Below are positions 8,954-18,798 of a stretch of 64,000 nucleotides of DNA, in pieces (position 1 is the first letter of the stretch; every line of letters begins with the position of its first letter). Made by a program: the position numbers and the translations under genes. The stretch comes from Bacillota bacterium (lineage in GTDB: Bacteria > Bacillota > Clostridia > Lachnospirales > Lachnospiraceae), in NCBI GenBank assembly GCA_023421505.1, contig JAEZTJ010000093.1, forward strand, positions 124,001 through 188,000, in the 5' to 3' direction. The notes under the pieces were generated by a model that saw only the letters and a list, made by a program, of their open reading frames with translations, did not search any database and was not told the origin of the DNA.

Positions 8954-10405
8954 TTGAATAATGAAATGAAAGCTTTTATGCTAAAAATGGGACCTGCAAA
9001 ATGCAGTGTGGATCTAAGTGTAGGTAGTGAAAGGGGTTCCTATGTTAATCAGGATTATATTCTTCATAAGCTTGGAAGACCACATAGAGCGATCAATTTA
9101 ATGTATTGTTATTATCCGTTAGATAAGGGTTGGCCGGTTCGTGCAAGTATTGCTCATGCCAGTGACAGCGTTTCCTTTGCCTGGGATTATCCTTACGACG
9201 ATTATTTTACCTATAAGGGTGGTTTAAATGGCAATCGACAGGAAGAGCCCTTTCCCTTTATGAGAGATGTAAGAAAGCATGGCCAGGATGTTCTTCTAAC
9301 TCTTACCATAGATCCACATGTCACGGATGATCATTTGATTGCAATAGCAAAGGATTTATCCACCTTTGGACGTATGTTTCTACGAATTAATCACGAGGCT
9401 ACCGGTAACTGGTTTTCCTTCAACAAGCGCTGCTCCTACCAAGAGGTTGCTGATTTCTTTGTCCGCTTCCATAAAATCATTAAGGAACATGCACCAAATG
9501 TTAAGACAATTCTATGTATTGGCGGCATTGAGGATTTAAATAAAGAAGAGATGGAAAAGGAACACGAATTTACCGAAGCAGTCCGTCATACAGATATCTG
9601 GTCTGTTGATAAATACATGGCACTGCATTGGGGTTGGCCATATGATGTAGCAGAAAGAGGCGGCAACAGCCACAAGAGGGATACAGTAAAACTAACCTAT
9701 GATTTAACCAAGCGAAGCTATGAACGTTTTTCTTACCTTTGCGGAGGTATTAGTAAACCCATGGTTATGTCTGAATTTAATGCAGACGGAGACGTAACAG
9801 GCCCTTATGATCAGGTAAAAATGATTCGCGAATTCTGTAATATGCTAAAGAATGAGCCTGCTGCCTGGTTCTCAGGCTTTACCTTCTACCAGTTCAGGGA
9901 TGATGGTCGTCTGGGGCTTGAAATCACAGACCCGAATAATAATGAGGTTGGTATTGAGCAACCGGCACTTAAAGCCTATAAAGAAATCATCCATGAGGAC
10001 TACTTTAGTCCCAGTTTTGAGTTGGCAGATGAAGTAAGTCTTCCTATCACTTTAAGATGGGGCGGTTCAGAAGATTCAACCGGCTTATCCCTTCCGTTAC
10101 ATTTTGATAAAGATCCGGTATTTGCTGAAGTAAACTTTGATGATGAAATCAAGGATTTGAATTTAATGCTGGAGCTAAATGGGCATTGGTTCTATAAAGC
10201 TCCGGGTGTTAAAACAATTGATCTGATGCCTGCTTTCTTTGAGAAGCCCTTAACCGGAGCCTGTGATTTAAACCTTAAGCTTTTTGCACCACCGGCTAAC
10301 GGGGAGAATGATCCCTCCCAGGGAGAGGACTGGACTGAAAATTATTATACCGTAATTAAGAAATTACCTCAGTTCCGTTTAAGATTTGAACCTATTATAT
10401 TATAA
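8954..10405 (+). CDS. GH26-like clan GH-A glycosidase (putative intracellular mannanase)
   Basis: A 483-residue protein without signal peptide, so cytoplasmic. The catalytic part (residues about 40-340) resembles clan GH-A TIM barrels, best GH26: RINHEATGNWF supplies the presumed acid/base Glu148, and KPMVMSEFN the presumed nucleophile Glu274. Residues about 350-483 look like a beta-sandwich. I accept the TTG at 8954 because AGGAGG lies 10 nt upstream; the next in-frame ATG at 8966 is 22 nt from it. With the GH130, CE2 and epimerase genes downstream in the window, action on short mannan oligosaccharides is plausible but not shown. Other GH-A specificities remain possible. Confidence 0.65.
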   Translation: MNNEMKAFMLKMGPAKCSVDLSVGSERGSYVNQDYILHKLGRPHRAINLMYCYYPLDKGWPVRASIAHASDSVSFAWDYPYDDYFTYKGGLNGNRQEEPFPFMRDVRKHGQDVLLTLTIDPHVTDDHLIAIAKDLSTFGRMFLRINHEATGNWFSFNKRCSYQEVADFFVRFHKIIKEHAPNVKTILCIGGIEDLNKEEMEKEHEFTEAVRHTDIWSVDKYMALHWGWPYDVAERGGNSHKRDTVKLTYDLTKRSYERFSYLCGGISKPMVMSEFNADGDVTGPYDQVKMIREFCNMLKNEPAAWFSGFTFYQFRDDGRLGLEITDPNNNEVGIEQPALKAYKEIIHEDYFSPSFELADEVSLPITLRWGGSEDSTGLSLPLHFDKDPVFAEVNFDDEIKDLNLMLELNGHWFYKAPGVKTIDLMPAFFEKPLTGACDLNLKLFAPPANGENDPSQGEDWTENYYTVIKKLPQFRLRFEPIIL

Positions 10406-10407
10406 AC

Positions 10408-10446
10408 AAACAGGTACATAAGAGCTCCGCTCTTATGTACCTGTTT
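10408..10446. terminator. Bidirectional terminator between convergent genes
   Basis: A perfect 18-bp stem (10408-10425 with 10429-10446) closed by a 3-nt loop sits between the convergent GH26-like and GNAT genes. Its right arm ends one base before the GNAT stop codon, so it can serve both strands. Confidence 0.85.
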
Positions 10447-10447
10447 A

Positions 10448-10927
10448 TCAAACCTCCGCCTCGTACTGTACTTGTATAAATGTACTTCCACGATTAATTA
10501 CTCTTGTTTGTTCTGTCAATCGAAAATGATTTCTTTCATAAAATAATCGTGCTGCATGATTATTTTCCAAAGTCCACAAAATAATTTTATAACCTCTATA
10601 CTTGTGTTTTATAAAATCAAGCAGTTCCTTACCATAACCTTTATGTTGATACTCTGAAAGTATATAAATGCTGTCAATTTCACAAACAGCTTCCGCACTC
10701 TTAAGTTTTGTTTTCATTATACCAATATTTATATTATTAACATTCGCTAAGTAATACTGACCACTTTGCCTATTAAGGGTATCTAAACATTCTTGCCTTC
10801 TTTTCTCAGCAGTATCCTGAATTACATACTCAATAGGTAACATATTCTCATACGCTTGTTTCCAGGCTATAGAATGGATCTCACCTACTATGTCTGCAAA
10901 TGATTCATCGACCTCTATTATATTCAT
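10448..10927 (-). CDS. GNAT family N-acetyltransferase
   Basis: A 159-residue acetyl-CoA-dependent acyltransferase. The acetyl-CoA binding motif is visible as EYQHKGYGKEL (residues about 92-102), preceded by the beta4 strand CEIDSIYIL. The C-terminal half has the usual beta5-alpha4 segment (ILWTLENNHAARLFYERNHF). Length is normal for the family. The acceptor substrate cannot be inferred; neighbours are unrelated. Confidence 0.88.
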   Translation of the reverse strand: MNIIEVDESFADIVGEIHSIAWKQAYENMLPIEYVIQDTAEKRRQECLDTLNRQSGQYYLANVNNINIGIMKTKLKSAEAVCEIDSIYILSEYQHKGYGKELLDFIKHKYRGYKIILWTLENNHAARLFYERNHFRLTEQTRVINRGSTFIQVQYEAEV

Positions 10928-10952
10928 TCCGACTTAATTACCTTTCAATAAA

Positions 10953-12632
10953 TCAACTCGCCTGTGATATATTGCTGTTTTGTAATAGCTCTGCTCTTTC
11001 GAGAGCGATGTCAATGTTATCGCAGATATTATCTTCTCCCACCTTTTTATCAAAGCCTGCTTTTTGCATCACATGCATAGGCTGCTCTTGAATATGGGAT
11101 AAAATCAGAGTAATATGCCTTTTCTTACAAGCCTTTCGTACATTATTCAAAGCATGAAGAGCATTAACATCCATAGCCGGAACACTTCTCATTCTAAGAA
11201 TAACTACCCTTACCTGAGAATCAAGCGAAATATTCATAAATTTATCTGCTGCACCAAAAAACATTGGACCATTTATTTCATAAACCAGTGTATGCTTAGG
11301 AACCTTTTTATACCTGATATTTTCAGAATCCTCTGACATATCATCATCTGTCAAATCGTCCTCTATGTACTTCCAGCTCTGAACATCTGCCACATCGGAC
11401 ATTCTTTTCATAAACAGCACAGCTGCCATAATAATTCCTACCTCTATCGCAACAACGAGATCAAAAGTTACTGTAAGGGCAAAGGTTAGTACCAATACAA
11501 TAATATCACTCTTTGGTGATATCTTAATTAAATCAACAAATTCCTTCCATTCACTCATGTTATAGGCAACCATAAAGAGAATTGCTGCAATAGCGGGCAT
11601 AGGAATAAGGGAAGCATAAGGCATCAGAATAACCAAAATAAGAAGCAGCATTACCGCATGAACCATACCAGCAATCGGTGTTCTACCACCGTTTTTAACA
11701 TTAGCAGCTGTTCTTGCGATTGCTCCGGTTGCAGGTATTCCCCCAAATAAACTGGAAAATATATTGCCTGCCCCCTGTGCTACTAATTCCATATTGGATC
11801 TGTGCTTACTTCCTATCATACCATCGGCGACCACACAGGATAGTAAGGATTCAATACCAGCAAGGATTGCGATAGTAATTGCATCCGGCAGAAGTGTCCG
11901 AATGACTGTCAGATTAATTGTTGGAAATTGTAAGGTCGGTGGCTTAGATGAAATCTCATATAAGCTTCCTATTGTATTAACATCCATCTTTAATAGCTTA
12001 ACCAGTGCTGCTGCTACAACAACTGCAATCAGCGAGCCTGGTATTTTAGCATTAATCTTTGGCCATATAATTAATATAGCAAGGGAAAGTGCACCAATGA
12101 TAAGCGCCTGATCGTTAATTGTTGAGATATTTTCAAAGCAGGCTGCCAATTTTTCAAAGGTTTCAATTGGTTTTGTACGAAAAGTTATTCCAAGAAAATC
12201 TTTTATTTGCCCTATAAAAATCGTCACTGCTATACCAAGTGTAAATCCTGTTGTAATCGTATAAGGGATAAATCTTAAAAGTCTGCCAAATTTAAGAAGT
12301 CCCATTATAATCAGCAGTATTCCCGCCATTATGGTTGCTACTGCCAGACCTTCCATACCATTTTTCGCAACAATTCCTGCAACAATCGTCGCAAAAGCAG
12401 CTGTTGGCCCTGCTATCTGTACTCTGCTGCCGCCCAGAAAGGAGATAACAAAACCGGCTACTATTGCCGTATACAGACCTCTCTCCGGAGTAACTCCTGA
12501 AGCAAGAGCTAAGGCGATCGATAACGGTAATGCTATAATTGCTACAATTATTCCAGCTACGATATCCTTGGTACACTGCTCCTTCGTATAAGTTTTCATA
12601 ACAGAAAACAACTTAGGCTTTAACTTATCCAT
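10953..12632 (-). CDS. SulP family anion transporter with STAS domain
   Basis: A 559-residue membrane protein. Residues about 20-400 hold 10-14 hydrophobic segments with SulP signatures (GLYTAIVAGF near residue 52, QIAGPTAAFATIVAG near residue 72). Residues about 435-550 form a cytoplasmic STAS domain (HTLVYEINGPMFFGAADKF; VVILRMRSVPAMDVNALHAL). SulP proteins carry sulfate, bicarbonate or dicarboxylates; the specific anion cannot be assigned. The gene stands alone, 25 bp upstream of the GNAT start, so the two could be co-transcribed. Confidence 0.93.
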   Translation of the reverse strand: MDKLKPKLFSVMKTYTKEQCTKDIVAGIIVAIIALPLSIALALASGVTPERGLYTAIVAGFVISFLGGSRVQIAGPTAAFATIVAGIVAKNGMEGLAVATIMAGILLIIMGLLKFGRLLRFIPYTITTGFTLGIAVTIFIGQIKDFLGITFRTKPIETFEKLAACFENISTINDQALIIGALSLAILIIWPKINAKIPGSLIAVVVAAALVKLLKMDVNTIGSLYEISSKPPTLQFPTINLTVIRTLLPDAITIAILAGIESLLSCVVADGMIGSKHRSNMELVAQGAGNIFSSLFGGIPATGAIARTAANVKNGGRTPIAGMVHAVMLLLILVILMPYASLIPMPAIAAILFMVAYNMSEWKEFVDLIKISPKSDIIVLVLTFALTVTFDLVVAIEVGIIMAAVLFMKRMSDVADVQSWKYIEDDLTDDDMSEDSENIRYKKVPKHTLVYEINGPMFFGAADKFMNISLDSQVRVVILRMRSVPAMDVNALHALNNVRKACKKRHITLILSHIQEQPMHVMQKAGFDKKVGEDNICDNIDIALERAELLQNSNISQAS

Positions 12633-12989
12633 TTCTCTTTTGCCTCCAAAAATCTAAATTAATCTAATCGTACTTCCTATTATTCAAATAGAAACCACAA
12701 TTCACCATCATAGACTTGTTTTTTACATTTTTCAAGATAAAATATTAAATTTCTATAAATTTCTCATATCAATCATGCCAATCATAGCATAAGTTTATCC
12801 TTTGTTTTATGTTTAGAGGGAAAGGCCCTTCGAATAATTAGGGCTAGTTAAGTAGCTTATGATATTCCAGACTTTTGTTTCAAATATATTTAAGCACTTT
12901 CCAGTATTTCATTCTAGCTTATACGAATAAACACTGATACAATAGACTAGGAGCATATGTAAATCATTAACTTATATTGGAGGTAACGA
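12633..12989. other. 357-bp AT-rich divergent intergenic region
   Basis: This gap separates divergent SulP and FtsH genes and must contain both promoters. A TACAAT at 12938-12943 is a possible -10 for ftsH but no good -35 precedes it. A Shine-Dalgarno GGAGG lies just before the ftsH start. I see no RNA gene or repeat. Confidence 0.4.
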
Positions 12990-14780
12990 ATGAAACGAGT
13001 GATTTTGATTGTTCTGTCCTGCCTTACTCTTCTTGGAATCGGCCTGATAGGTAATCATTTTTTTAACATAGTGAAATGGCAGGGAAATTCATTGGTCATT
13101 AATAGCGGCAAAAAAGAGATGTCCTACCCCTCTTTTCTCAATGCAGTCAATCAGGGCCAAGTGGAGAAGGTAATCTTTAATGCAACGGGTGACAATTTTA
13201 AAGCAAAATTAGATAATAATGATAGCTTATATACTATTCCTCACCCTAAAACAGAGAATTTCACAGAATTCCTTCTACTGCATGATGTTACTGTAAGCTA
13301 CGGTAAAGAAAGTGTCGGTGTAACCATATTGAAGATAGTCCTAGTGGGTGCTCTGGTCGGAGGTGTCTTCTGGTTTATCAGAAACGGCGGAAATACGAAT
13401 AATTTAATTCAAAATGCAAATAAAAAGAAATGGAAGAAAGTCAACTTAGCTGGAAAAGCAAAGCAAACAGAACAAAAATCAATGATCACACTGGCAGAAG
13501 TAGCCGGTAATATAGAAGCAAAATCAATGGTTGAGGATATTATTACCTTCATCAAGCATCCTGAAAAATACAGTACCGTAGGCGCACGAATGCCAAAGGG
13601 ATTACTTCTTTACGGCCCTCCTGGAACAGGAAAAACCTTAATGGCTAAAGCAATCGCCGGTGAAGCAGGTGTACCCTTTTATGCCATGAGCGGTTCTGAT
13701 TTTGTTCAGATGTATGTTGGTGTAGGTGCGAGCAGAATAAGAAATTTATTTAACAAGGCAAAAAAGAGCGAAAAAGCTGTTATCTTTATTGATGAAATCG
13801 ACGCGATCGGTAAAAAACGAGCAAGGAATGCCTCTGCCAGTAATGATGAACGTGATCAGACTTTAAACGCTCTTTTGACTGAAATGTCAGGCTTTAATGA
13901 AAATCAGGGAATCATTGTTATAGGTGCTACCAATCGACTTGATACTTTAGATGAAGCATTGCTTCGCCCAGGACGCTTTGATCGTCATATTGAAATCGGT
14001 TTACCGGATGTGAATGCAAGAAAGCACATTTTATCCCTTTATGCAAACAAAAAACCTCTTGCAGAGGATGTAAATATTGAGGAATTGGCTAAATCTACTG
14101 TATGCTTTAGCGGAGCGATGTTAGAAAATCTCATCAACGAAGCTGCAATTATCGCAGCCAATCATTTAGAACCTATCATTAGAAAAGAACATATAGAGAA
14201 AGCTTTCTATACTGTTATTGCAGGAGCTCCCAAATCCGATTTAAGCTTTATCTCAGACAAAGACCGGCAAATAACAGCCTACCATGAAGCCGGACATGCC
14301 CTTGCCACTACTCTACTTTTACCCGAGCATTTTATCTCTAAGGTAACCATCATTCCCAGCGTCAAGGGGGCAGGCGGTTTTAACCTAAGTATTCCTAAAG
14401 ATACAATGTTCCAGAGCTTAAGACAGATGAAAGCAAGTATTCAGGTTCTACTAGCCGGTAGAGCAGCTGAGGAATTGATCTTCGGAGCGGAAGAAGTAAC
14501 TACCGGAGCCAGTAACGATATTCTAAAAGCTTCCCGGATGATAGCAGATTTTCTAGATAAATACGGAATGGACTCTGAAATGGGGCTTTTTAGTGTGGAA
14601 GCGCTCGAGGAAGGCCGCGATAGCAAGTTGATTACGAAATGTCGTACATTAATGAATCAACAATACGAAGAAATTAAGTGTCTGCTTCAGGAAAATCTTC
14701 CTCTTCTTAAGATGATAACAGCCGAGCTCTTAGAGAAGGAATCTTTAAACGGAACTGATATTGAACGGATTTGTGCGTAA
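12990..14780 (+). CDS. ftsH: FtsH-type ATP-dependent zinc metalloprotease
   Basis: A 596-residue membrane AAA+ protease that extracts and degrades membrane and short-lived cytosolic proteins. One N-terminal helix (residues about 4-24), an external domain and a second helix (about 108-132) precede the AAA+ module: Walker A GPPGTGKT at 209-216, Walker B VIFIDEIDAIG, and the second region of homology ending in RPGRFDRH. The zinc site is HEAGH (residues 432-436), with third ligand probably Asp510 in GASNDILKA. The pore loop has YVG where FVG is usual. Lacking the usual genomic neighbours (tilS/hpt), it is probably an additional FtsH; that is inference. Confidence 0.93.
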   Translation: MKRVILIVLSCLTLLGIGLIGNHFFNIVKWQGNSLVINSGKKEMSYPSFLNAVNQGQVEKVIFNATGDNFKAKLDNNDSLYTIPHPKTENFTEFLLLHDVTVSYGKESVGVTILKIVLVGALVGGVFWFIRNGGNTNNLIQNANKKKWKKVNLAGKAKQTEQKSMITLAEVAGNIEAKSMVEDIITFIKHPEKYSTVGARMPKGLLLYGPPGTGKTLMAKAIAGEAGVPFYAMSGSDFVQMYVGVGASRIRNLFNKAKKSEKAVIFIDEIDAIGKKRARNASASNDERDQTLNALLTEMSGFNENQGIIVIGATNRLDTLDEALLRPGRFDRHIEIGLPDVNARKHILSLYANKKPLAEDVNIEELAKSTVCFSGAMLENLINEAAIIAANHLEPIIRKEHIEKAFYTVIAGAPKSDLSFISDKDRQITAYHEAGHALATTLLLPEHFISKVTIIPSVKGAGGFNLSIPKDTMFQSLRQMKASIQVLLAGRAAEELIFGAEEVTTGASNDILKASRMIADFLDKYGMDSEMGLFSVEALEEGRDSKLITKCRTLMNQQYEEIKCLLQENLPLLKMITAELLEKESLNGTDIERICA

Positions 14781-14804
14781 ATATAATTCATTATGATTTA
14801 ATGA

Positions 14805-14898
14805 AGGCTGCCTTATCAGCAAGTTAATTAATCAACGAACGAAAAATAAATCAAAATCCTATTTTTCTATCTTGATTAAAAAGCTTATAAGTCAGCCT
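14805..14898 (+). terminator. Long-loop hairpin after ftsH
   Basis: Arms 14805-14820 and 14883-14898 match over 14 of 16 positions (AGGCTG ... CAGCCT ends) around a 62-nt loop, followed by ATTTTATTG. It lies between convergent ftsH and motB and belongs to the long-loop gene-end hairpins described in the findings. Confidence 0.5.
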
Positions 14899-14921
14899 AT
14901 TTTATTGTTCATATAGCATCT

Positions 14922-15716
14922 TTAATTGGGTGCCTCATCAAAATAGAGAATTGTAATATCAACTCTTCGATTCTTCTGTCTTCCCTCTACGGTATCATTC
15001 GTAGCAATCGGATGATATTCTCCATATCCGATTGCAGATAGCCGCTTACCATCGACGTTCTCATCCTCCACCAAATACTCTACAACATTAACTGCTCGGG
15101 TAGACGATAACTGCCAATTTGAAGTAAACTTATTAGATGAGCTCACAGGTACATTATCCGTAAAGCCTTCAACAACCAGAGAGTTGCTTACATTATTAAT
15201 CAATTTTGCAATTTTACCTAGACTCTTTTTCATATTATCTTTCAATTCTGCTTTTCCACTATCAAAAAAAGCATCGTTGGCTAGCGATATAGTTAGACCC
15301 CTCTCCGATACAACCATACCTATAGCTTCTTTAATATCCATATCTTCTAGTATCTTATTAATGATATTTTTTAAATTTTTCATATCAGCTTCCGTAGCCA
15401 GCGACTTACTTTCAGTAGGTGTTCCTGTTACTTCCGCTGCCGATGTCGGTACTGCCCCTGTACTCTCGTTGCCTGTAACGTCGATTGGTGCTTTACCACC
15501 GCCGTCCTGAATAACTCCACTATCTCCTTCAATGATACTCGTCTCATTACCTAATGACTTTCTTAAGGATGATGCAAGCTCCTCATACTTATCCTGATCT
15601 ATATTACTCATAGCATATAGTAAGATAAAAAGTGCCAATAGCAGCGTAATCATATCTGCATATGTAAGGAGCCACCTCTCACTGTTCTCCTTCTTCTGCT
15701 TGACCTTCTTTTTCAT
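14922..15716 (-). CDS. motB: MotB, flagellar stator subunit
   Basis: A 264-residue stator protein. The short basic N-terminus leads into one membrane helix (residues about 15-38) with the ion-conducting Asp21 in TYADMITLL. A variable, Thr/Ser-rich linker (about 60-115) follows, then the OmpA-like peptidoglycan-binding domain (about 140-255) with GFTDNVPV and the NWQLSSTRA motif. The start at 15716 lies inside the motA reading frame (38-nt overlap), with AAAGGA 10 nt upstream, so translation is coupled. It works with MotA to drive flagellar rotation; the chemoreceptor and cheA in the window agree with motility. Confidence 0.95.
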   Translation of the reverse strand: MKKKVKQKKENSERWLLTYADMITLLLALFILLYAMSNIDQDKYEELASSLRKSLGNETSIIEGDSGVIQDGGGKAPIDVTGNESTGAVPTSAAEVTGTPTESKSLATEADMKNLKNIINKILEDMDIKEAIGMVVSERGLTISLANDAFFDSGKAELKDNMKKSLGKIAKLINNVSNSLVVEGFTDNVPVSSSNKFTSNWQLSSTRAVNVVEYLVEDENVDGKRLSAIGYGEYHPIATNDTVEGRQKNRRVDITILYFDEAPN

Positions 15717-16464
15717 TTTCCAAGTATCCTTTCAGCTGTTCTCTCATAAATGCAGGATTAGAGCCTCCGCGAAGTAATTGTATTCCTTCTAGCATCATGT
15801 TTTTTGCCATTACTTCATCAGCATTCAATTCCTTGAGCTTCGTAGCAATAGGAAGCCATAAAATATTGGCAGAACCCACACCATAAAGAGTAGCAATAAA
15901 TGCGACACCGATTTTCTCACCGAGCGCTGCAGAGTCACCGCCACCCAGCTCACCAAGAACACTAATTAATCCCATTACCGTACCAACAACACCCATCGTA
16001 GGAGCATATCCACCGGCTGCTTCAAATAACGCGATCCCTTGCTCATGACGGTGTTCCATATTAATAATTCTGGTCTCCAGGATTTGGCTTACCACCTCTT
16101 CATCCGCTCCATCAATTACGAGTCTTAAACCGGTAGCGATAAAATCATCCATTTCCCGTTTTTCAAGCTCATGCTCCAATGCAAGTAAGCCTTCTTTTCT
16201 TGCAATATTAGCCAAAGCCATGAAAGTGTTAAGAATTTCTAAACGATCAATCTTCTTATTAAAAAATACTTTCATAAGTAACTTTGGTACTTTCTTTAAT
16301 GTGGAAGCAGGAAAGGATACACCTACTACGCCAAACGTACCACCGAACACGATCATAGCCGCTGTTAACTGCAATAACTTATCAGGAGCTCCACCCTCTA
16401 ATATAAAAGCTACAATTAATGCAGCAAAAGAAAATATCAGGCTTATCAGCATTACTATATCCAT
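15679..16464 (-). CDS. motA: MotA, flagellar stator subunit
   Basis: A 261-residue, four-helix stator subunit that forms the ion channel with MotB. Signatures include the conserved cytoplasmic loop (ALEHELEKREMDDFIATGLRL) and the helix 3 segment GGYAPTMGVVGTVMGLI. I start it at ATG 16464, preceded by CGGAGG with 9-nt spacing; 14 further upstream codons have no ribosome site. First gene of a motAB operon, overlapping motB by 38 nt. Confidence 0.95.
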   Translation of the reverse strand: MDIVMLISLIFSFAALIVAFILEGGAPDKLLQLTAAMIVFGGTFGVVGVSFPASTLKKVPKLLMKVFFNKKIDRLEILNTFMALANIARKEGLLALEHELEKREMDDFIATGLRLVIDGADEEVVSQILETRIINMEHRHEQGIALFEAAGGYAPTMGVVGTVMGLISVLGELGGGDSAALGEKIGVAFIATLYGVGSANILWLPIATKLKELNADEVMAKNMMLEGIQLLRGGSNPAFMREQLKGYLENEKEGQAEEGEQ

Positions 16465-16603
16465 TATGTATTTCCTCCGGTAAAATATTTGTTTATCTGA
16501 CATCATTATATACTTTATTACGATTCCTTACAACAAATATATCTATAATATTTAATATTAACTATAACCTATCGCGTATTATTTTAACACTAATATATCA
16601 AAA

Positions 16604-16646
16604 ATCCTGTCTTCCAATGCCAATATGCACACCGGTCAGACAGGAT
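16604..16646 (-). terminator. Terminator after the LTA-synthase-like gene
   Basis: Arms ATCCTGTCT (16604-16612) and AGACAGGAT (16638-16646) form a 9-bp stem with a 25-nt loop. On the minus strand the stem runs straight into TTTTTGA. It ends the upstream LTA-synthase-like gene and insulates motAB. Confidence 0.65.
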
Positions 16647-16684
16647 ATCCTTTATAGATTATACAATTTTACTAAATGCAAAAA

Positions 16685-18700
16685 TTAATTTAACAAAAAA
16701 TATTTCCCTTGTTTATTCTTCTTATCTAGAGCATTATTATAGCCGATATATTTGTAATTTTCAATCAGCTGATTATATTCATTCTCTTCCGAGAATCGAT
16801 GAAGGTTATGGCTCTTGTCGATATAAAACAAAGCATTAATAGCCGGAATTTCATTATACATATCCATTAAAAACTGATTATAAGCTGTTCCCTTTAGACC
16901 AGCTGTTTGAAGAAGATAAGAGGACAGATAATTTGCACTGATTTCTTCGACATCATCTTTAGGAATATCATAATTTGCCCATAGGATAAAAGGGACGATA
17001 TATTTGCGGCGCAGTGCTTCCGTCTGTGATAAACCCTCTTTAGCGGTTAAGCTGTCATGAATCCCGGAATAGGCGATCGGCTGATGGTCTCCGTAAAGCA
17101 GAATAATGGTATGCTCCTCCTGCTTAGCGAAATAATCGATCAGCAGCTTATAAGCTTCATCTGATTTTTTCAGAAGGCTTAAATACTGCTCCGCACTTTT
17201 ATATCCGGGCAAAGCTTTTAGCCTAACCGTCTCAGAATCCGGAAATAATTGTGCACTTGAATAACCGCCATGATTTTGCATCGTGACATTGAAGATAAAA
17301 AGCGGGTTATCCTTTCCCTTATTCTCATATTGTTCAATTATCTTTTTATAGCTGTCTTCATCACTGATAAAGGAGCGTATTAATTTTGGATGATTAAAAT
17401 CCTTGATTGAGAGAAATTCATCAAAGCCCAATAACGGGTATACTAAATCTCTCTTATAGCCGCTGGGCTCATAGGGATGTATTGCTATATTATAGTATCC
17501 CTGCTTCTTAAGCGTAGCTGCCAAAGAATCTGTCGGCTCTGTAACGAACTGCTGATAGGGCACACTGTTCTGTGGCATAACAGCCATACTGTTACCAGTC
17601 AAAAATTCGTATTCCGTATCACTCGTTGCACCACCAAACACAGAGACATATAAGCTTCCCTTAATGGTATTCTCCTGCATAGAATTCATAAAAGGAAGAT
17701 ACTCCATATTGGTACTAAAATCCCCAAGAAGGCTCAAATCCGAGAAAGCTTCGTTCATAATTACGATGATATTCGGCTTGTCCGAAGCAGAGCTTTCAGG
17801 TTCCGTGTTACTATACTCCTTAAGTAAATCCTCAACCTTAGTGGCAGAGTATCCTTCCGGTGCCTTTGTGCTCATCGCCTGAACATTAGCGACAAAGCCG
17901 AATGCCGTACCATAGGAGCAATAGGTGTATTTCGGTGCAAAGAAATCTAATACTCTTATCTTTGTTTTTATCAAATCCGTCTCAAAGAAAGCATTATAAA
18001 CAAGAAAATAAAACAAAGCATAGCTGCCGATGATAATAAACCGATTAAGAACGGTAGGCTTTCTTTTAACCGTCTCCAGCTTAAATGCCATAACAAATAT
18101 AATAAACATAATTAGCGTAGAAATCAGAAAGTTCAGTGTGAAACTTATATCATAATTGGAGGCTACACTCATTCCAGTCTGCCAGGCAAGTAAATCACTC
18201 GGTAAAATAGGATTCCCCCGAAATAGATATACGAAATAATTTAACATAGAAGCCAGGTAAATTGCACTATTACACAGGATAACAGTTATTTTACAATTTC
18301 TTACTAAAGCAAATACCAGATAGTAAATTACAATATACCAGATCAGGTTATAAAGGCTATAGGACCGAAACATGTCCCAATTGAAATTACTAACCATGGT
18401 CTCAACAATCAGAAAAGAGGTTATTGGGGAAAGAAGAAGTAACGCAGCGTTTATCCATTTTGCATTCCTAATACGAAAGCTTCTGCCTTTATCCATCTGT
18501 AGCAGGGCCAGGAAGGAAAAGATAAGCCAAAGTAATAGAATGATGTAGGTGGAGGGTCTGCTTATCCTCTGCGTAAAGTCCTGTTTTAAATACATTATAA
18601 TAACAAACAGGAAATAAAGCATAAAAAAGTAAATCGGTATACTCTTTCGTTCCTTAAAGTTTATTTTCCAATTAAGCTTTTCCTTCTCCATTTCGATCAT
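16685..18700 (-). CDS. LTA synthase/sulfatase family membrane phosphoglycerol transferase
   Basis: A 671-residue membrane enzyme. Residues about 15-250 contain six or more hydrophobic helices, and residues about 300-620 form an extracellular alkaline-phosphatase/sulfatase-type domain. Metal-site motifs are NIIVIMNEAF, the nucleophile region GGATSDTEYEF (presumed Thr), and LLYGDHQP. Relatives polymerise or transfer glycerol phosphate from phosphatidylglycerol onto lipoteichoic acid or other glycans. Whether this is the LTA polymerase, a primase or a glycan-modifying paralogue cannot be fixed. It has its own terminator and no partner genes beside it. Confidence 0.88.
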   Translation of the reverse strand: MIEMEKEKLNWKINFKERKSIPIYFFMLYFLFVIIMYLKQDFTQRISRPSTYIILLLWLIFSFLALLQMDKGRSFRIRNAKWINAALLLLSPITSFLIVETMVSNFNWDMFRSYSLYNLIWYIVIYYLVFALVRNCKITVILCNSAIYLASMLNYFVYLFRGNPILPSDLLAWQTGMSVASNYDISFTLNFLISTLIMFIIFVMAFKLETVKRKPTVLNRFIIIGSYALFYFLVYNAFFETDLIKTKIRVLDFFAPKYTYCSYGTAFGFVANVQAMSTKAPEGYSATKVEDLLKEYSNTEPESSASDKPNIIVIMNEAFSDLSLLGDFSTNMEYLPFMNSMQENTIKGSLYVSVFGGATSDTEYEFLTGNSMAVMPQNSVPYQQFVTEPTDSLAATLKKQGYYNIAIHPYEPSGYKRDLVYPLLGFDEFLSIKDFNHPKLIRSFISDEDSYKKIIEQYENKGKDNPLFIFNVTMQNHGGYSSAQLFPDSETVRLKALPGYKSAEQYLSLLKKSDEAYKLLIDYFAKQEEHTIILLYGDHQPIAYSGIHDSLTAKEGLSQTEALRRKYIVPFILWANYDIPKDDVEEISANYLSSYLLQTAGLKGTAYNQFLMDMYNEIPAINALFYIDKSHNLHRFSEENEYNQLIENYKYIGYNNALDKKNKQGKYFLLN

Positions 18701-18798
18701 AACCTCATTTTCATCTGTCTATTTATACTTAATTTGCGTGCCACTATAAATTTATCATCTCAAAAACTCCTTATTGTTTAAAATATATAGAAAGATTA

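Noticed and set aside
8665..8961. 98-codon plus-strand frame upstream of the GH26-like gene
   Set aside because: Starts within the RamA-like promoter, has no ribosome site or recognisable features, and overlaps the hairpin leader and the true gene start.
16465..16506. Longer MotA with 14 extra N-terminal residues
   Set aside because: No ribosome site before that start, whereas CGGAGG precedes the ATG at 16464 that begins the first membrane helix correctly.
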